Origin: Coriobacteriaceae bacterium | Lineage (GTDB): Bacteria; Actinomycetota; Coriobacteriia; Coriobacteriales; Coriobacteriaceae | Assembly: GCA_025757745.1 (NCBI GenBank) | Contig: CP107217.1 | Location: 682,001 to 746,000, forward strand | Reading direction: 5' to 3' | DNA length: 64,000 nt | Shown: positions 51,414 through 60,161 of the stretch, piece by piece | Position numbering within the stretch: the stretch's first letter is position 1 | Layout of the letters: the number at the start of each line of letters is the position of its first letter | Notes under the pieces: model-generated | The model's input: only the letters and a program-made list of their open reading frames with translations | Told to the model about the DNA's origin: nothing | Database searches by the model: none | Translations under genes and position numbers: made by a program

Positions 51414-51996
51414 CGGGCTCGACCGTCCACGTAATGGTTGCGACCTGGTCGCCCGTGCCGGTCACATGGAAGATGTCTCGCGTGACGCGGGCGACAGCGC
51501 CGCTCGTCTTAAGCTTAATCTTGTCCGTACCATCGGCGATGCCCTGGTAGCCCATGTCGAAGGATGCATTTTTGGAAAGGTCGAGGCCCGCTTCCTGCGT
51601 CGCGGCGTGGGCGTCTTGGAGTGCCTTGTCTGGGCCGACCTTAAAATCGATGGAGTTCTGGGCGGTCCCCGTCTTGGCGTCGGCGACGATGCTCCAGGAC
51701 TTCTGGGCGGCAATCTTCATGTTGGTAACGTGGATGCCATAGGCCGAAAGATTGTCGATGGTGGTTGTATTCTCGGAAGGGCCCTGGAGCGTGCCGTCTG
51801 CCTTAGCGACGAACGGAATGACGGTCGGGGCTTTGAACTTGATGTTGTCGATTTCGGTCCTGATGGTCACGTTGGTGGTTCCAGTGCGTCCCTCCGCCAG
51901 GGCGGTGGTCGGCGCGGCGCCCATTGCGAGTGCGAGCGCCAGCCCTGCGCCCACGACGAGCACCCTGGCCCCATTCAAGTTCCTGGTGATGTCCAT
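51397..51996 (-). CDS. Exported WxL-like surface protein
   Basis: 199 residues. A signal peptide (VLVVGAGLALALAMGAAPTTALA) and a beta-rich mature domain are visible. The end contains QVATITWTVEPGA, similar to the ITWTL motif closing WxL-type domains, and an internal KSWSIVADAK, similar to the first W-x-L motif. These resemblances are by eye. WxL proteins bind cell-wall peptidoglycan non-covalently. It overlaps the next gene and is probably cotranscribed with the membrane protein at 52085. Confidence 0.6.
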   Translation of the reverse strand: MDITRNLNGARVLVVGAGLALALAMGAAPTTALAEGRTGTTNVTIRTEIDNIKFKAPTVIPFVAKADGTLQGPSENTTTIDNLSAYGIHVTNMKIAAQKSWSIVADAKTGTAQNSIDFKVGPDKALQDAHAATQEAGLDLSKNASFDMGYQGIADGTDKIKLKTSGAVARVTRDIFHVTGTGDQVATITWTVEPGAHTA

Positions 51997-52084
51997 AATC
52001 GTTCCTTTCTATTCGTCACGGACCGTTTCCGTGAGGGTTAGACGAAAGCGGCACGGGTGCGCATTTTCATAACAGGTGGCAGGT

Positions 52085-52594
52085 CTAGTCTTCTGTCTGC
52101 GCAACTCGCACCTTGACGCGCGTGGGATTGCCATGGACGTCGTAGGTCTTGGCGTCGAGCGCTTGAATCTCGATATACGCCTCGCCTTCTTTGATGTCGC
52201 CTGCAGGGCAGGTCTCAACGGTCTTGCCGGTCTCGACCACGCCCGATTCATAGATGGTCTCGTCGTTTTGGATCACGCGGAAACGCTGGGGAAACTTGTT
52301 ATCCTGGACGTTTTGCACGTTGACGCGCAGCTTGCCGCCTTTTTGTAGCTGGGCGACCGGTGCGACCGAGATCGTCATCATGTTGTCGCGGACGATGGCA
52401 TCGAGCTCGTCCTGGATTTCCTGACGCGACTTACCCTCTGCCGCTGTGACCGAGGCACCCGTCTCGGCGACAGGCTTTGACTGCCAAGCGTAAAGGCCGA
52501 CGGCGATAAGGGCGCAGGCGATGGCCAAACAGACGGCGCCGAGCCTTTTTCGATGTTTTGACCCTAGGGGGCTCGACTGCTTCCTTACGCTCAT
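52085..52594 (-). CDS. Single-pass membrane protein of unknown function
   Basis: 169 residues. A basic N-terminus (RKQSSPLGSKHRKR) and one membrane helix (GAVCLAIACALIAVGLYAW) place the remainder outside the cell. The extracellular part is a small beta-rich domain (MTISVAPVAQLQKGGKLRVNV ... IYESGVVETGKTVETCPAG). Its ATG overlaps the upstream gene's stop codon (ATGA), so translation is coupled. It may help export or assembly of the neighbouring surface proteins; this is inference. Confidence 0.6.
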   Translation of the reverse strand: MSVRKQSSPLGSKHRKRLGAVCLAIACALIAVGLYAWQSKPVAETGASVTAAEGKSRQEIQDELDAIVRDNMMTISVAPVAQLQKGGKLRVNVQNVQDNKFPQRFRVIQNDETIYESGVVETGKTVETCPAGDIKEGEAYIEIQALDAKTYDVHGNPTRVKVRVAQTED

Positions 52595-52887
52595 GCGGCA
52601 TCCTTAGTGGTATAGACGCGCGCGAACGTGGACGGATCGGCGCCAAAGAGCATGTGGAGCATGAGGCGTCGCGAGTAGATGAGCTCGTCGAAGTTTGGGT
52701 CGAGTTTGATGTCGTGGATGTGGGCGATGTGGTGGGCGAGTGCCGAAAACGATTCGGGATCGCAAATCACGTCGGTGGTGACGTGATAGACAGCCGCATC
52801 GGGAAATGCCTCCTCATCGAAGGGCAGAAGATATGGGTCATCGTCAACTTCGATGGCGATGCCGTACTGGGGCCAGTAATATGCCAT
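52591..52887 (-). CDS. Small conserved-looking protein of unknown function
   Basis: 98 residues. The opening YYWPQYGIAIEVDDDPYLLPFDEEAFPDAAVYHV and later DPESFSALAHHIAHIHDIKLD suggest a compact alpha/beta domain with no signal peptide. It is first in the five-gene run to 49702 and overlaps the next gene by four bases. The YGIAIEVDDDP region loosely recalls a nuclease core, but there is no convincing catalytic set. No family is assigned. Confidence 0.5.
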   Translation of the reverse strand: MAYYWPQYGIAIEVDDDPYLLPFDEEAFPDAAVYHVTTDVICDPESFSALAHHIAHIHDIKLDPNFDELIYSRRLMLHMLFGADPSTFARVYTTKDAA

Positions 52888-53232
52888 GGGAACCTCCCTG
52901 TTTTTGGGCCAAACCTTCTATTGGTTTTGGCTGTCGATGCCGACCGTATCAGCCACAACTTGACCAATTTCTGACCAAATGCTTGACGGGTTTACATCGC
53001 CGCAGGTGAGAGACGCTAAAAAATATCTCAAGTTTTTTCGAGCGCCAATTGTGTGCGTGGCTGCGATGGAAAGGAGCGCGTTAAATAGAGCGCCTGCCGA
53101 GAAAACGCCGCCGCTCGCCGAATTGCGCAAACGTAAAATTCGCCAATTATGGAGACGGTCTCAGTCACGTCGACGAAACGATGCGGTAACATCTCCCTGC
53201 AAACACTGTAGTTAACTAAAGGGGGAGTTCGC
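52888..53232. other. Divergent intergenic region
   Basis: 345 bases between the exported-protein operon and the lactate dehydrogenase operon, holding promoters for both. It contains short direct repeats (TTGACCAATTTCTGACCAAA near 52960, then TTGACGG). No gene or strong hairpin is visible. Confidence 0.5.
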
Positions 53233-54834
53233 GTGTCTGCAGCCATCAAACCCTTCGGCGACGAGTTCGAAGAATATGGTCGCGATGAATCTCGCACATC
53301 GGGCGAGGCGTCGAGCATCTCGTTTCCGACAACGGAGGACGAAGTCCGCGCCATTCTGCGAAAGCTCCATGCCGAGCATGTTCCGATAACGGTCCAGGGT
53401 GCTCGGACCGGTCTGGCTGCCGGTGCCGTGCCTCACGGCGGGCATATCCTCAACACTTCTCGTATGAATCGCTACCTGGGTCTCCGCCGCGACGAGCGAG
53501 GCCGTTTTCTGCTGCGCGTGGAGCCGGGCGTCGTGCTTTCGGAGTTGCGCAAGCAACTGGGTAAGAAGGCATTGCCGACCGCTGACTGGGATCAGGTATC
53601 GCTTGAGGCCTATGAGGAGTTCCAGGCAGCTCCTGAGCAGTTCTTTCCCACCGATCCCACCGAGGCATCTGCCTGCCTGGGCGGCATGGCGGCGTGCAAT
53701 GCCTCCGGTGCCCGCAGTTACGCCTACGGCCCCATGCGCCCGCACGTTACGGGGCTTCACGTGGCACTGGCGGACGGCGACCTGCTTGAGCTTCATCGAG
53801 GTCAGGCGCACGCTGACGCACGCCACTTGTCGCTCGTGACAGCGGAAGGCCGCGCGCTCGAGCTGGATCTTCCTGGCTATACCATGCCCAAGACCAAAAA
53901 CGCGTCGGGTTATTTCGTTTCGGACGATATGGACGCCGTCGACCTCTTTATCGGTGCGTGTGGCACACTCGGCGTCATTACCGAGCTCGAGATCGCCTTG
54001 CAGGCGGCACCTTCGGTCGTATGGGGTGTGAGCTGCTTTTTCGACAGCGAGGACAAGGCGGTGTCCTTTACCGATTCCGTGCGCCCCGTGCTGTCCCATG
54101 CCGCCGCTATTGAGTATTTCGATGCCGGCGCCTTGGATATCCTTCGCCGCCAGCGCGAGCAGTCGACCGCGTTTGCCTCGCTGCCGGCACTCGACGATGA
54201 GGCAAAGGTCTGTGTTTACGTGGAACTCGACTGCGACGACGAGGCGCAAGCGACCGAGGAGCTGTACCACCTGGGATGGGTTTTGGAGCTTGCGGGCGGC
54301 CACGACGACGCGACCTGGGTTGCACGCACCGAGGTCGATCGCGAATGCCAGCGGTTCTTCCGCCACGCCGTTCCCGAGAGCGTCAACATGCTCATCGACG
54401 AGCGCCGCCGCACCGACCCCACCATTACCAAGCTGGGGTCGGATATGTCGGTGCCCAACACGCGCCTGGCCGATGTCGTTGCCCTCTATCGCCGCACGCT
54501 GGCCGAAAGCGGGCTTGAGTCTGCCGCCTGGGGACATATCGGCAACAACCATCTGCATGTGAATATCCTGCCTCGCGATGCGCAAGACTACCGTCGCGGT
54601 GGCGAGCTGTTTGCCCAGTGGGCTGCGGAGGTAACGGCTATGGGCGGCGCCGTCTCTGCCGAGCACGGCGTCGGCAAGATCAAAGCGGGCTTTTTGGAGA
54701 CGATGTACGGCCACGAGGCCATGGTTGAATCGGCTCGACTCAAGCTGCAGCTCGATCCTGCCGGGCAGCTGGGCCGTGGCAACCTATTTTCGGAGAAGCT
54801 CTTGGATGAACTCGTCCAGAAAGGGGGCGCGTGA
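53233..54834 (+). CDS. lctD: FAD-linked D-lactate/glycolate-type dehydrogenase
   Basis: 533 residues from GTG 53233, behind AAAGGGGGAG. The FAD-binding (PCMH) domain is at about residues 30-210: VPITVQGARTGLAAGAVPHGG, ASACLGGMAACNASGARSYAYG. The GlcD-type C-terminal domain ends with HIGNNHLHVNI and AEHGVGKIKAGFLE, which carry conserved catalytic histidines. EtfB and EtfA follow directly. In Acetobacterium the same trio (LctD-LctB-LctC) oxidises lactate with NAD+ at the expense of reduced ferredoxin. The substrate, lactate rather than glycolate, is inferred from this context. No lactate permease gene is adjacent. Confidence 0.85.
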   Translation: MSAAIKPFGDEFEEYGRDESRTSGEASSISFPTTEDEVRAILRKLHAEHVPITVQGARTGLAAGAVPHGGHILNTSRMNRYLGLRRDERGRFLLRVEPGVVLSELRKQLGKKALPTADWDQVSLEAYEEFQAAPEQFFPTDPTEASACLGGMAACNASGARSYAYGPMRPHVTGLHVALADGDLLELHRGQAHADARHLSLVTAEGRALELDLPGYTMPKTKNASGYFVSDDMDAVDLFIGACGTLGVITELEIALQAAPSVVWGVSCFFDSEDKAVSFTDSVRPVLSHAAAIEYFDAGALDILRRQREQSTAFASLPALDDEAKVCVYVELDCDDEAQATEELYHLGWVLELAGGHDDATWVARTEVDRECQRFFRHAVPESVNMLIDERRRTDPTITKLGSDMSVPNTRLADVVALYRRTLAESGLESAAWGHIGNNHLHVNILPRDAQDYRRGGELFAQWAAEVTAMGGAVSAEHGVGKIKAGFLETMYGHEAMVESARLKLQLDPAGQLGRGNLFSEKLLDELVQKGGA

Positions 54835-54836
54835 AG

Positions 54837-55652
54837 ATGAGTGATTTCCATATGGTGGTGTGCGTCAAGGCGGTGCCGGGAAGCACCGAGGTCAAGATGG
54901 ACCCCAAAACCAATACCATCGTGCGCGATGGCAAGCAGGCGGTCATTAATCCCTTCGATGCAAGTGCCCTCGAATGTGCGTTGGCGCTCAAGGACGACTT
55001 TATCGGCTTTGGCATGGATGTGCGCGTGACGGTGGTATCGATGGGTATCCCTGCAACCGAATCGCTACTGCGCGACTGCATCGCCCGCGGCGCCGACGAT
55101 GCATTGCTGCTCACCGACCGTGCTTTTGCGGGTGCGGACACGTTGGCGACCACCTATGCTCTCAAATGCGGCATCGAGGCGCTCGACGAGCACTTCGACC
55201 TGCTCATCTGCGGCAAGATGGCGGTGGATGGCGATACTGCCCAGATTGGCCCCGAACTGGCCGGCGCCTTCGAGATTCCCTGCGTGACCGATGTGAGCTG
55301 CGTACAGAGCGCGGGCTTTACGACGTGCGGCTCGCTGGCGCTTGTCCACGGCTGTGACGCCGGCGAGGAGACGGTCTATCTGGAGATGCCGTGCGCGATG
55401 ACGACCGCCAAGGAGATCGGCCAGCTGCGCATGCCGAGCATCGCCGGCATTCGCGCGGCCGAAGATGCGGATGTGCGGGTGGTCTGTGCTGCCGATGTGC
55501 ATGCCGACCCTTTGCGCTGCGGCCTTACCGGATCGCCGACGCAGGTCGTGCGCTCGTTTGTGCCCGACCGTGACCAAACGTGCGAGGCCATCGAGGGCAC
55601 GCCGGTCGAACAGGCGGCAAAGCTTGCCAAGATTATCGAGGGGATGGCATAG
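54837..55652 (+). CDS. etfB: Electron transfer flavoprotein subunit beta
   Basis: 271 residues. ATG 54837 has AAGGGGG nine bases upstream and is preferred to the GTG two codons earlier. EtfB motifs: VVCVKAVPGSTEVKMDPKTNTIVRDG, NPFDASALECALALKD, ICGKMAVDGDTAQIGPELA (nucleotide-binding) and MPSIAGIRAA. It forms the bifurcating Etf heterodimer with the next gene and accepts electrons from the upstream dehydrogenase. It is separated from lctD by only two bases. Confidence 0.9.
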   Translation: MSDFHMVVCVKAVPGSTEVKMDPKTNTIVRDGKQAVINPFDASALECALALKDDFIGFGMDVRVTVVSMGIPATESLLRDCIARGADDALLLTDRAFAGADTLATTYALKCGIEALDEHFDLLICGKMAVDGDTAQIGPELAGAFEIPCVTDVSCVQSAGFTTCGSLALVHGCDAGEETVYLEMPCAMTTAKEIGQLRMPSIAGIRAAEDADVRVVCAADVHADPLRCGLTGSPTQVVRSFVPDRDQTCEAIEGTPVEQAAKLAKIIEGMA

Positions 55653-56858
55653 ATGAGCGGACTGATAATCGATAGCGAGGCATGCGTTGGCTGTGGCCGC
55701 TGCGTTCGCGCCTGTGCCTCGGGTGGCATTGTGGTGGAGGGCGAGCGCCCCAACCGCTGCGCCCATGTGACCGACGGCTGCATCTTGTGCGGCGGGTGCG
55801 TCGACGCCTGTCCCGTCAACGCCATTTCGATCGAGCGCGACGAGGCCGCCGGCGCGGTTGACCTCGATGCGTATCGAGACATTTGGGTATTCGTTCAGAC
55901 CGACGAGCACGATGACGTGGCCCCGGTGGCCTACGAGCTCATGGGCAAGGGCCGCGAGCTTGCCGATGCACGCGGCTGTCGCCTGGTGGCGCTGGTCGGC
56001 ATGGGCCCCGAGGGCTCGCTCGGGGACCTGGAGCATCTGGTTTGCGCCGGTGCGGACGAGGTCGCGGTTTGCCGCGACGAGCGACTGCGCCAAAACGATG
56101 CGGAGGTCTATGCTCGCTTGATTTGCGATTTGGTGGCCGAGCGCAGGCCCGAGGCCATTCTGTACGGCGCGACCGCCTTTGGCCGTGAGCTGGCGCCAGG
56201 TGTGGCCGTTCGCTTGCGGACGGGCCTTACGGCCGACTGCACCGTGCTTTCGATGGATACGGAGACGGGCCTGCTGCAGCAGACGCGTCCGGCGTTTGGC
56301 GGCAACTTGATGGCCACCATTATCTGCCCCAACCACCGTCCCCAGATGGCAACGGTGCGCCCCGGCATCTTTAAGGCGCCCGACTTTGACTATAGCCGCT
56401 CCGGAACGATTACCCAGGTATTACTTGCGGAAGACGCCAAGGCTCGTGTCGAGATTTCGATTCCCGCCGAGGAATGGGGCCAGCAGGCTTCGATTGCCGA
56501 TGCCGAGCGTCTAGTTGTTGTGGGTCGCGGTATTGGCTCCAAGAAAAACCTACCCTTGATGCGAAAGCTCGCCGAAGCCCTGGGTGCCGAGCTCGGCTGC
56601 ACGCGACCCGTCGTGGAGGCGGGCTGGCTGGAGTATCGCCACCAGATTGGCCAGACGGGCGTGTCGGTTTCACCCAAGCTCCTCGTGAGCATTGGTGTCT
56701 CGGGTGCCATCCAGCATCTTGCCGGCATCGGTGGGGCGGAGTGCATCATCGCCGTCAACGAGGACCCGGATGCTCCCATCTTTGGCGTCGCCCAGTACAA
56801 GGTCGTCGGCGACGCCGTCGAGGTCGTTGAGGAGCTGCTGGCCCAGCTTGAGTGCTAG
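55653..56858 (+). CDS. etfA: Electron transfer flavoprotein subunit alpha with N-terminal ferredoxin domain
   Basis: 401 residues; the ATG directly abuts the etfB stop codon. Residues 1-65 form a 2[4Fe-4S] ferredoxin-like domain (CVGCGRCVRAC and CILCGGCVDACP). The Etf-alpha domain follows, with FAD-binding C-terminal motifs VVVGRGIGSKKN, SVSPKLLVSIGVSGAIQHLAGI and IIAVNEDPDAPIF. The added clusters are as in LctC of confurcating lactate dehydrogenases, consistent with ferredoxin as a partner. The last bases overlap the convergent HD gene by four. Confidence 0.92.
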   Translation: MSGLIIDSEACVGCGRCVRACASGGIVVEGERPNRCAHVTDGCILCGGCVDACPVNAISIERDEAAGAVDLDAYRDIWVFVQTDEHDDVAPVAYELMGKGRELADARGCRLVALVGMGPEGSLGDLEHLVCAGADEVAVCRDERLRQNDAEVYARLICDLVAERRPEAILYGATAFGRELAPGVAVRLRTGLTADCTVLSMDTETGLLQQTRPAFGGNLMATIICPNHRPQMATVRPGIFKAPDFDYSRSGTITQVLLAEDAKARVEISIPAEEWGQQASIADAERLVVVGRGIGSKKNLPLMRKLAEALGAELGCTRPVVEAGWLEYRHQIGQTGVSVSPKLLVSIGVSGAIQHLAGIGGAECIIAVNEDPDAPIFGVAQYKVVGDAVEVVEELLAQLEC

Positions 56859-57667
56859 GCACTTGCCAGCCAGCTGCGCAGCTCGTCCTTTAGGCGCTCC
56901 CAGGTCGCTTGCGTGGCGGGATCGGTGAAGGGGCGCGTGATACCAAAGGGTGCGTCGAGCAGGCGGTAGATATCGCCCTGCCCGCGCGCCAGCGCGCGGC
57001 TTGCCGGATAGACGAGCTCAAACATAAAGCAGATAAGCCCCACCAAGTAGTCCGCGGGCTCATTGCGCTCATCGCGCGTGACGCAGCGGTGCTCGTCAAA
57101 GGCGGCCAGCGTCGGTGCCGAGAAGTGGCTGGCAAGAAACGCGTCCTCATTCACTTTGAGGATGGTGTCGACGGTACTGTCGGCGATGGTGCGCATGATG
57201 TCGATCTTGTCGCCATCGCGCACGATATCGCAGAAGCGCCGCGTGCGCTCGCCGAGCTGCGCGGGCAGACGGAAATTGCTGTGATAGGCAATGCTCGCTC
57301 GAATGAGTTCGTCTTCTACCGGATCGTCGATAAAGTCGCGGATACTTGTTACCGCGGGCGCATCTGCAGGTGTTTTGCCAAAGAGGACCTCGACGCCCAA
57401 CGCCGCATGGCTCACGCTTTCGGCATCCTTAAACGTATCCCAGCGTCGCAGCTGTTCAAAGCGACCCATATCGTGCAGCAGGCCGCAAAGCCACGCTAGG
57501 TCAATGTCCTGAGGTGACCAGCCCTGTTCGCGCGCCACGGCATCGCATGCCTCGGCAACGTGGTACGTATGCTCGATTTTAAGCGCGATACGCGGATTGG
57601 CGGCATCGTAGGCATCGGTGTAGGTCTTGAAGGCCGCGGCAGCCCGCGTTCGATCGATAGCTGTCAT
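56855..57667 (-). CDS. HD-domain phosphohydrolase
   Basis: 270 residues from ATG 57667, behind AGGAAGTCATT. The HD motif is complete: KIEHTYHVAE, LLHDMGRFEQ, SHAALG and a later Asp in RDGDKIDIMR. HD enzymes hydrolyse nucleotides or phosphodiesters; this group is unassigned. It is convergent with etfA (stop codons overlap) and divergent from azlC. Confidence 0.85.
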   Translation of the reverse strand: MTAIDRTRAAAAFKTYTDAYDAANPRIALKIEHTYHVAEACDAVAREQGWSPQDIDLAWLCGLLHDMGRFEQLRRWDTFKDAESVSHAALGVEVLFGKTPADAPAVTSIRDFIDDPVEDELIRASIAYHSNFRLPAQLGERTRRFCDIVRDGDKIDIMRTIADSTVDTILKVNEDAFLASHFSAPTLAAFDEHRCVTRDERNEPADYLVGLICFMFELVYPASRALARGQGDIYRLLDAPFGITRPFTDPATQATWERLKDELRSWLASA

Positions 57668-57804
57668 AATGACTTCCTAAAAAGTTGTGTCTTTCTGTGT
57701 CTTTCGATCCGGTGGCAATTGTAGGTGAACTCGGTTGCCATCGGGCGATGGTTCTGCCGCGTCGTTGAATGCGGCTCGGAAATCTTGTCGGGACGAGGAA
57801 CGTT

Positions 57805-58497
57805 ATGGTGCTCAAAATCGTTAAAACCGTCTGGCCGGTGATGCTTACCTATGTTGCGATAGCCGCGCCGTGCGGAATGATTATGGCGCAGACGGGAATG
57901 GAACCCTGGATGGTTTTTGCCCTGAGCAGCACGTTCGTGACGGGCAGCGGGCAGTTTATGGTCTGCAACCTGTGGCTGGCAGGTGTGCCTGCGGCATCGA
58001 TTGTCGCAAGTGTGGCCGCAATCTCCTCGCGCTTTGCGCTTTACTCGGCATCGATCGCACCGCATTTGAGGGGTGCTTCGAAGCGTCAGACGCTGGCTGT
58101 TGCCGCGACACTTACCGAGGAGGCATACGGCATTTCGCTTGCCAAGTTGGTTAAAGGGGAGGATTGGGGTCCGCTCGAGTCCTTTGTGCTCAACGTGATC
58201 CTCATCGCAACATGGGGCGTTTCGTGTACGACGGGCGCCATCGTCGGCGCCGTTGTTGATGTTCCCACCGCTATTGCGGGTTTTGTCTGCACATCGCTCT
58301 TTATCTGCCTACTCTTTTCGCAGCGACTGTCGCGCGGCAATGTCGTAGCTGCCGGTTTGGCTGCGGTGTCCGTCGCCATATGCAAGTTCTTGGGGTGGAC
58401 GAATATCGCCGTGCCGGCAAGTGTGCTCGTCGGCGTTGTCACGGCACTCGCGTGCGATGTCCTCGCCGAGGGAAGGGGCGCTCGCGATGCCCGTTAA
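57805..58497 (+). CDS. azlC: AzlC-family branched-chain amino acid exporter subunit
   Basis: 230 residues from ATG 57805, behind GAGGAACGTT. Hydrophobic with about six membrane segments. AzlC-like blocks are GMIMAQTGMEPWMVFALSSTFVTGSGQFMV, SSRFALYSASIAPHLRG and AATLTEEAYGIS. With AzlD it should export branched-chain amino acids or analogues. The azlD start codon overlaps its end. Confidence 0.9.
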   Translation: MVLKIVKTVWPVMLTYVAIAAPCGMIMAQTGMEPWMVFALSSTFVTGSGQFMVCNLWLAGVPAASIVASVAAISSRFALYSASIAPHLRGASKRQTLAVAATLTEEAYGISLAKLVKGEDWGPLESFVLNVILIATWGVSCTTGAIVGAVVDVPTAIAGFVCTSLFICLLFSQRLSRGNVVAAGLAAVSVAICKFLGWTNIAVPASVLVGVVTALACDVLAEGRGARDAR

Positions 58498-58810
58498 TGA
58501 GTTTTTGGTTCTATGGCTGTCGTCATGGGCGGCCATCGCGTTTTTCCGCATTGCCCCGGCGTTTGCCTTGCGCGGGAGAACGCTGTCGCCCCGCGTTACC
58601 GAGGCCTTGGGTTATATTCCGCCTGCCGCCTTTGCGGCGCTGGTCGCCAACGATTTGATAAGCCCTGGCGCTTTCGACGCCGGCTTGTGGCAGGGCTTGA
58701 TTCCCTGGATTGCGGCCGCCGGCGTCGTGGCGGTGGCAATCAAGACAAAGTCGATGTTGTGGTGCTGCGTCTCGGGCATCGTGTTCTATATCGTTTTGAG
58801 CTTCATATAA
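58487..58810 (+). CDS. azlD: AzlD-family transporter subunit
   Basis: 107 residues from ATG 58487, which lies 11 bases before the azlC stop codon; GGAAGGGG upstream is inside azlC. Four membrane helices; the family features FRIAPAFALRGRTLSPRVTEALGYIPPAAFAALVAND are clear. It is the small partner of AzlC. Confidence 0.9.
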   Translation: MPVNEFLVLWLSSWAAIAFFRIAPAFALRGRTLSPRVTEALGYIPPAAFAALVANDLISPGAFDAGLWQGLIPWIAAAGVVAVAIKTKSMLWCCVSGIVFYIVLSFI

Positions 58811-58951
58811 GAGCGGAGCACGTTTAGCGTCCCGGCACACGTATCGAATTTCTCACCGAGCCGGTCTGCTTCTTCTGGTACCATGGTCAAACTTTACTGT
58901 AGCAAAGTATGACGTGGGCTTTTGTTCTGCGTCAGCGGAAATGGGGGTTTC

Positions 58952-59974
58952 ATGGCACAGGAAGCGACCGCCAACGAGCAAAAGAAATTCAAAGTCCCGC
59001 GTATCCCGGGTGACATCATGATCTACCCGATGATCGTTGGCCTTTTGCTCAATACCTTCTGCCCGCAGGTCTTTGAGATCGGCGGCTTCTTTACCGCCGC
59101 CTGCCGCGGTGGTTCCAACACCATCGTTGCCGCGATCCTGCTGTTTGTGGGTGCCGGCATCAGCTTTAAGTCCACGCCGGGCGCCATCAAGACCGGCATC
59201 GTCGTGCTGATTCCTAAGCTTGTGGTGGCGGCTGCGCTGGGTCTGGGCGTTGCGTATTTCTTTAACGACAACCTTCTGGGCCTGAGCTCGGTTTCCATCA
59301 TCGGCGGCATTACGTTTTGCAACATGGCGCTCTACACGGGCATCATGGGCGAGTTCGGCGACGAGTCCGAGCAGGGTGCCGTGGGCATCCTGTTTTTTAC
59401 GGCCGGTCCCGCCGTCACCATGATCATCCTGGGCGTTTCGGGTCTTGCCAACATCCCGTTGGGCACCATCGTCGGCTCCATCCTGCCCCTTGTCATCGGT
59501 ATGGTTCTGGGCAACCTCTTCCCGTTCATCAAGAACCTGCTGGTTCCCGGCGCCAATCCTGCGATTGCCGTTATCGGTTTTCAGCTCGGTGCGTCCATGA
59601 GTCTTTCGAGCTTTATCACCGGCGGCATTTCGGGCATCCTGCTGGGCCTCATCACGCTCTTTATCGTCGGTCCCATTACCTTTGCCTTCGAGCGCCTGTG
59701 CGGTGGTAACGGCAAGGCGGCCGTTGCCTGCTCCACTATCGCCGGCACGGCTATGACCACGCCGGTCGCCCTCGCCGAGGTCGCTCCGCGCTACGCCGAG
59801 CTTGCGCCCACCGCGTATGCGCAGATCGCCACCGCCGTCATCATCACGGCAATCATGGCCCCGATTCTGACCGGCTGGGTCGACAAGAAGTTTTGCCAGG
59901 GCAAGGAGGATCTGTCGCCTGCCGGTGTCGAGGCCATCGAGGAGGCCGTCGCGACCGACATCGATGGCGAATAG
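58952..59974 (+). CDS. kdgT: 2-keto-3-deoxygluconate permease family transporter
   Basis: 340 residues from ATG 58952, behind GGGGGTTTC. About ten membrane segments; the KdgT-type opening VPRIPGDIMIYPMIVGLLLNTF is followed by GITFCNMALYTGIMGEFGD and TIAGTAMTTPVALAE. The family imports 2-keto-3-deoxygluconate or related acids with protons. No KDG kinase or aldolase gene is near, so the substrate is not certain. It has its own terminator and is not obviously in an operon. Confidence 0.85.
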   Translation: MAQEATANEQKKFKVPRIPGDIMIYPMIVGLLLNTFCPQVFEIGGFFTAACRGGSNTIVAAILLFVGAGISFKSTPGAIKTGIVVLIPKLVVAAALGLGVAYFFNDNLLGLSSVSIIGGITFCNMALYTGIMGEFGDESEQGAVGILFFTAGPAVTMIILGVSGLANIPLGTIVGSILPLVIGMVLGNLFPFIKNLLVPGANPAIAVIGFQLGASMSLSSFITGGISGILLGLITLFIVGPITFAFERLCGGNGKAAVACSTIAGTAMTTPVALAEVAPRYAELAPTAYAQIATAVIITAIMAPILTGWVDKKFCQGKEDLSPAGVEAIEEAVATDIDGE

Positions 59975-60019
59975 CAATCGCTACCCATCAATGATGCCGG
60001 AGTGCAATTCGCGCCGTTT

Positions 60020-60063
60020 GAGCGCCCGAACGATGACTGTTTTGCAGTGACGTTCGGGCGCTC
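60020..60063 (+). terminator. Terminator of kdgT
   Basis: 13-bp stem GAGCGCCCGAACG / CGTTCGGGCGCTC with an inner partly paired loop (TGACTG..CAGTGA). Confidence 0.75.
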
Positions 60064-60161
60064 TGCTATGATTCCCCTTACCCCTGCGGGTAGGGGGTGT
60101 TTGTTGCCCAGACCAGAATCGGGCGATTCTGACCACTTGAATATTGAATGGATGGCGTCTA

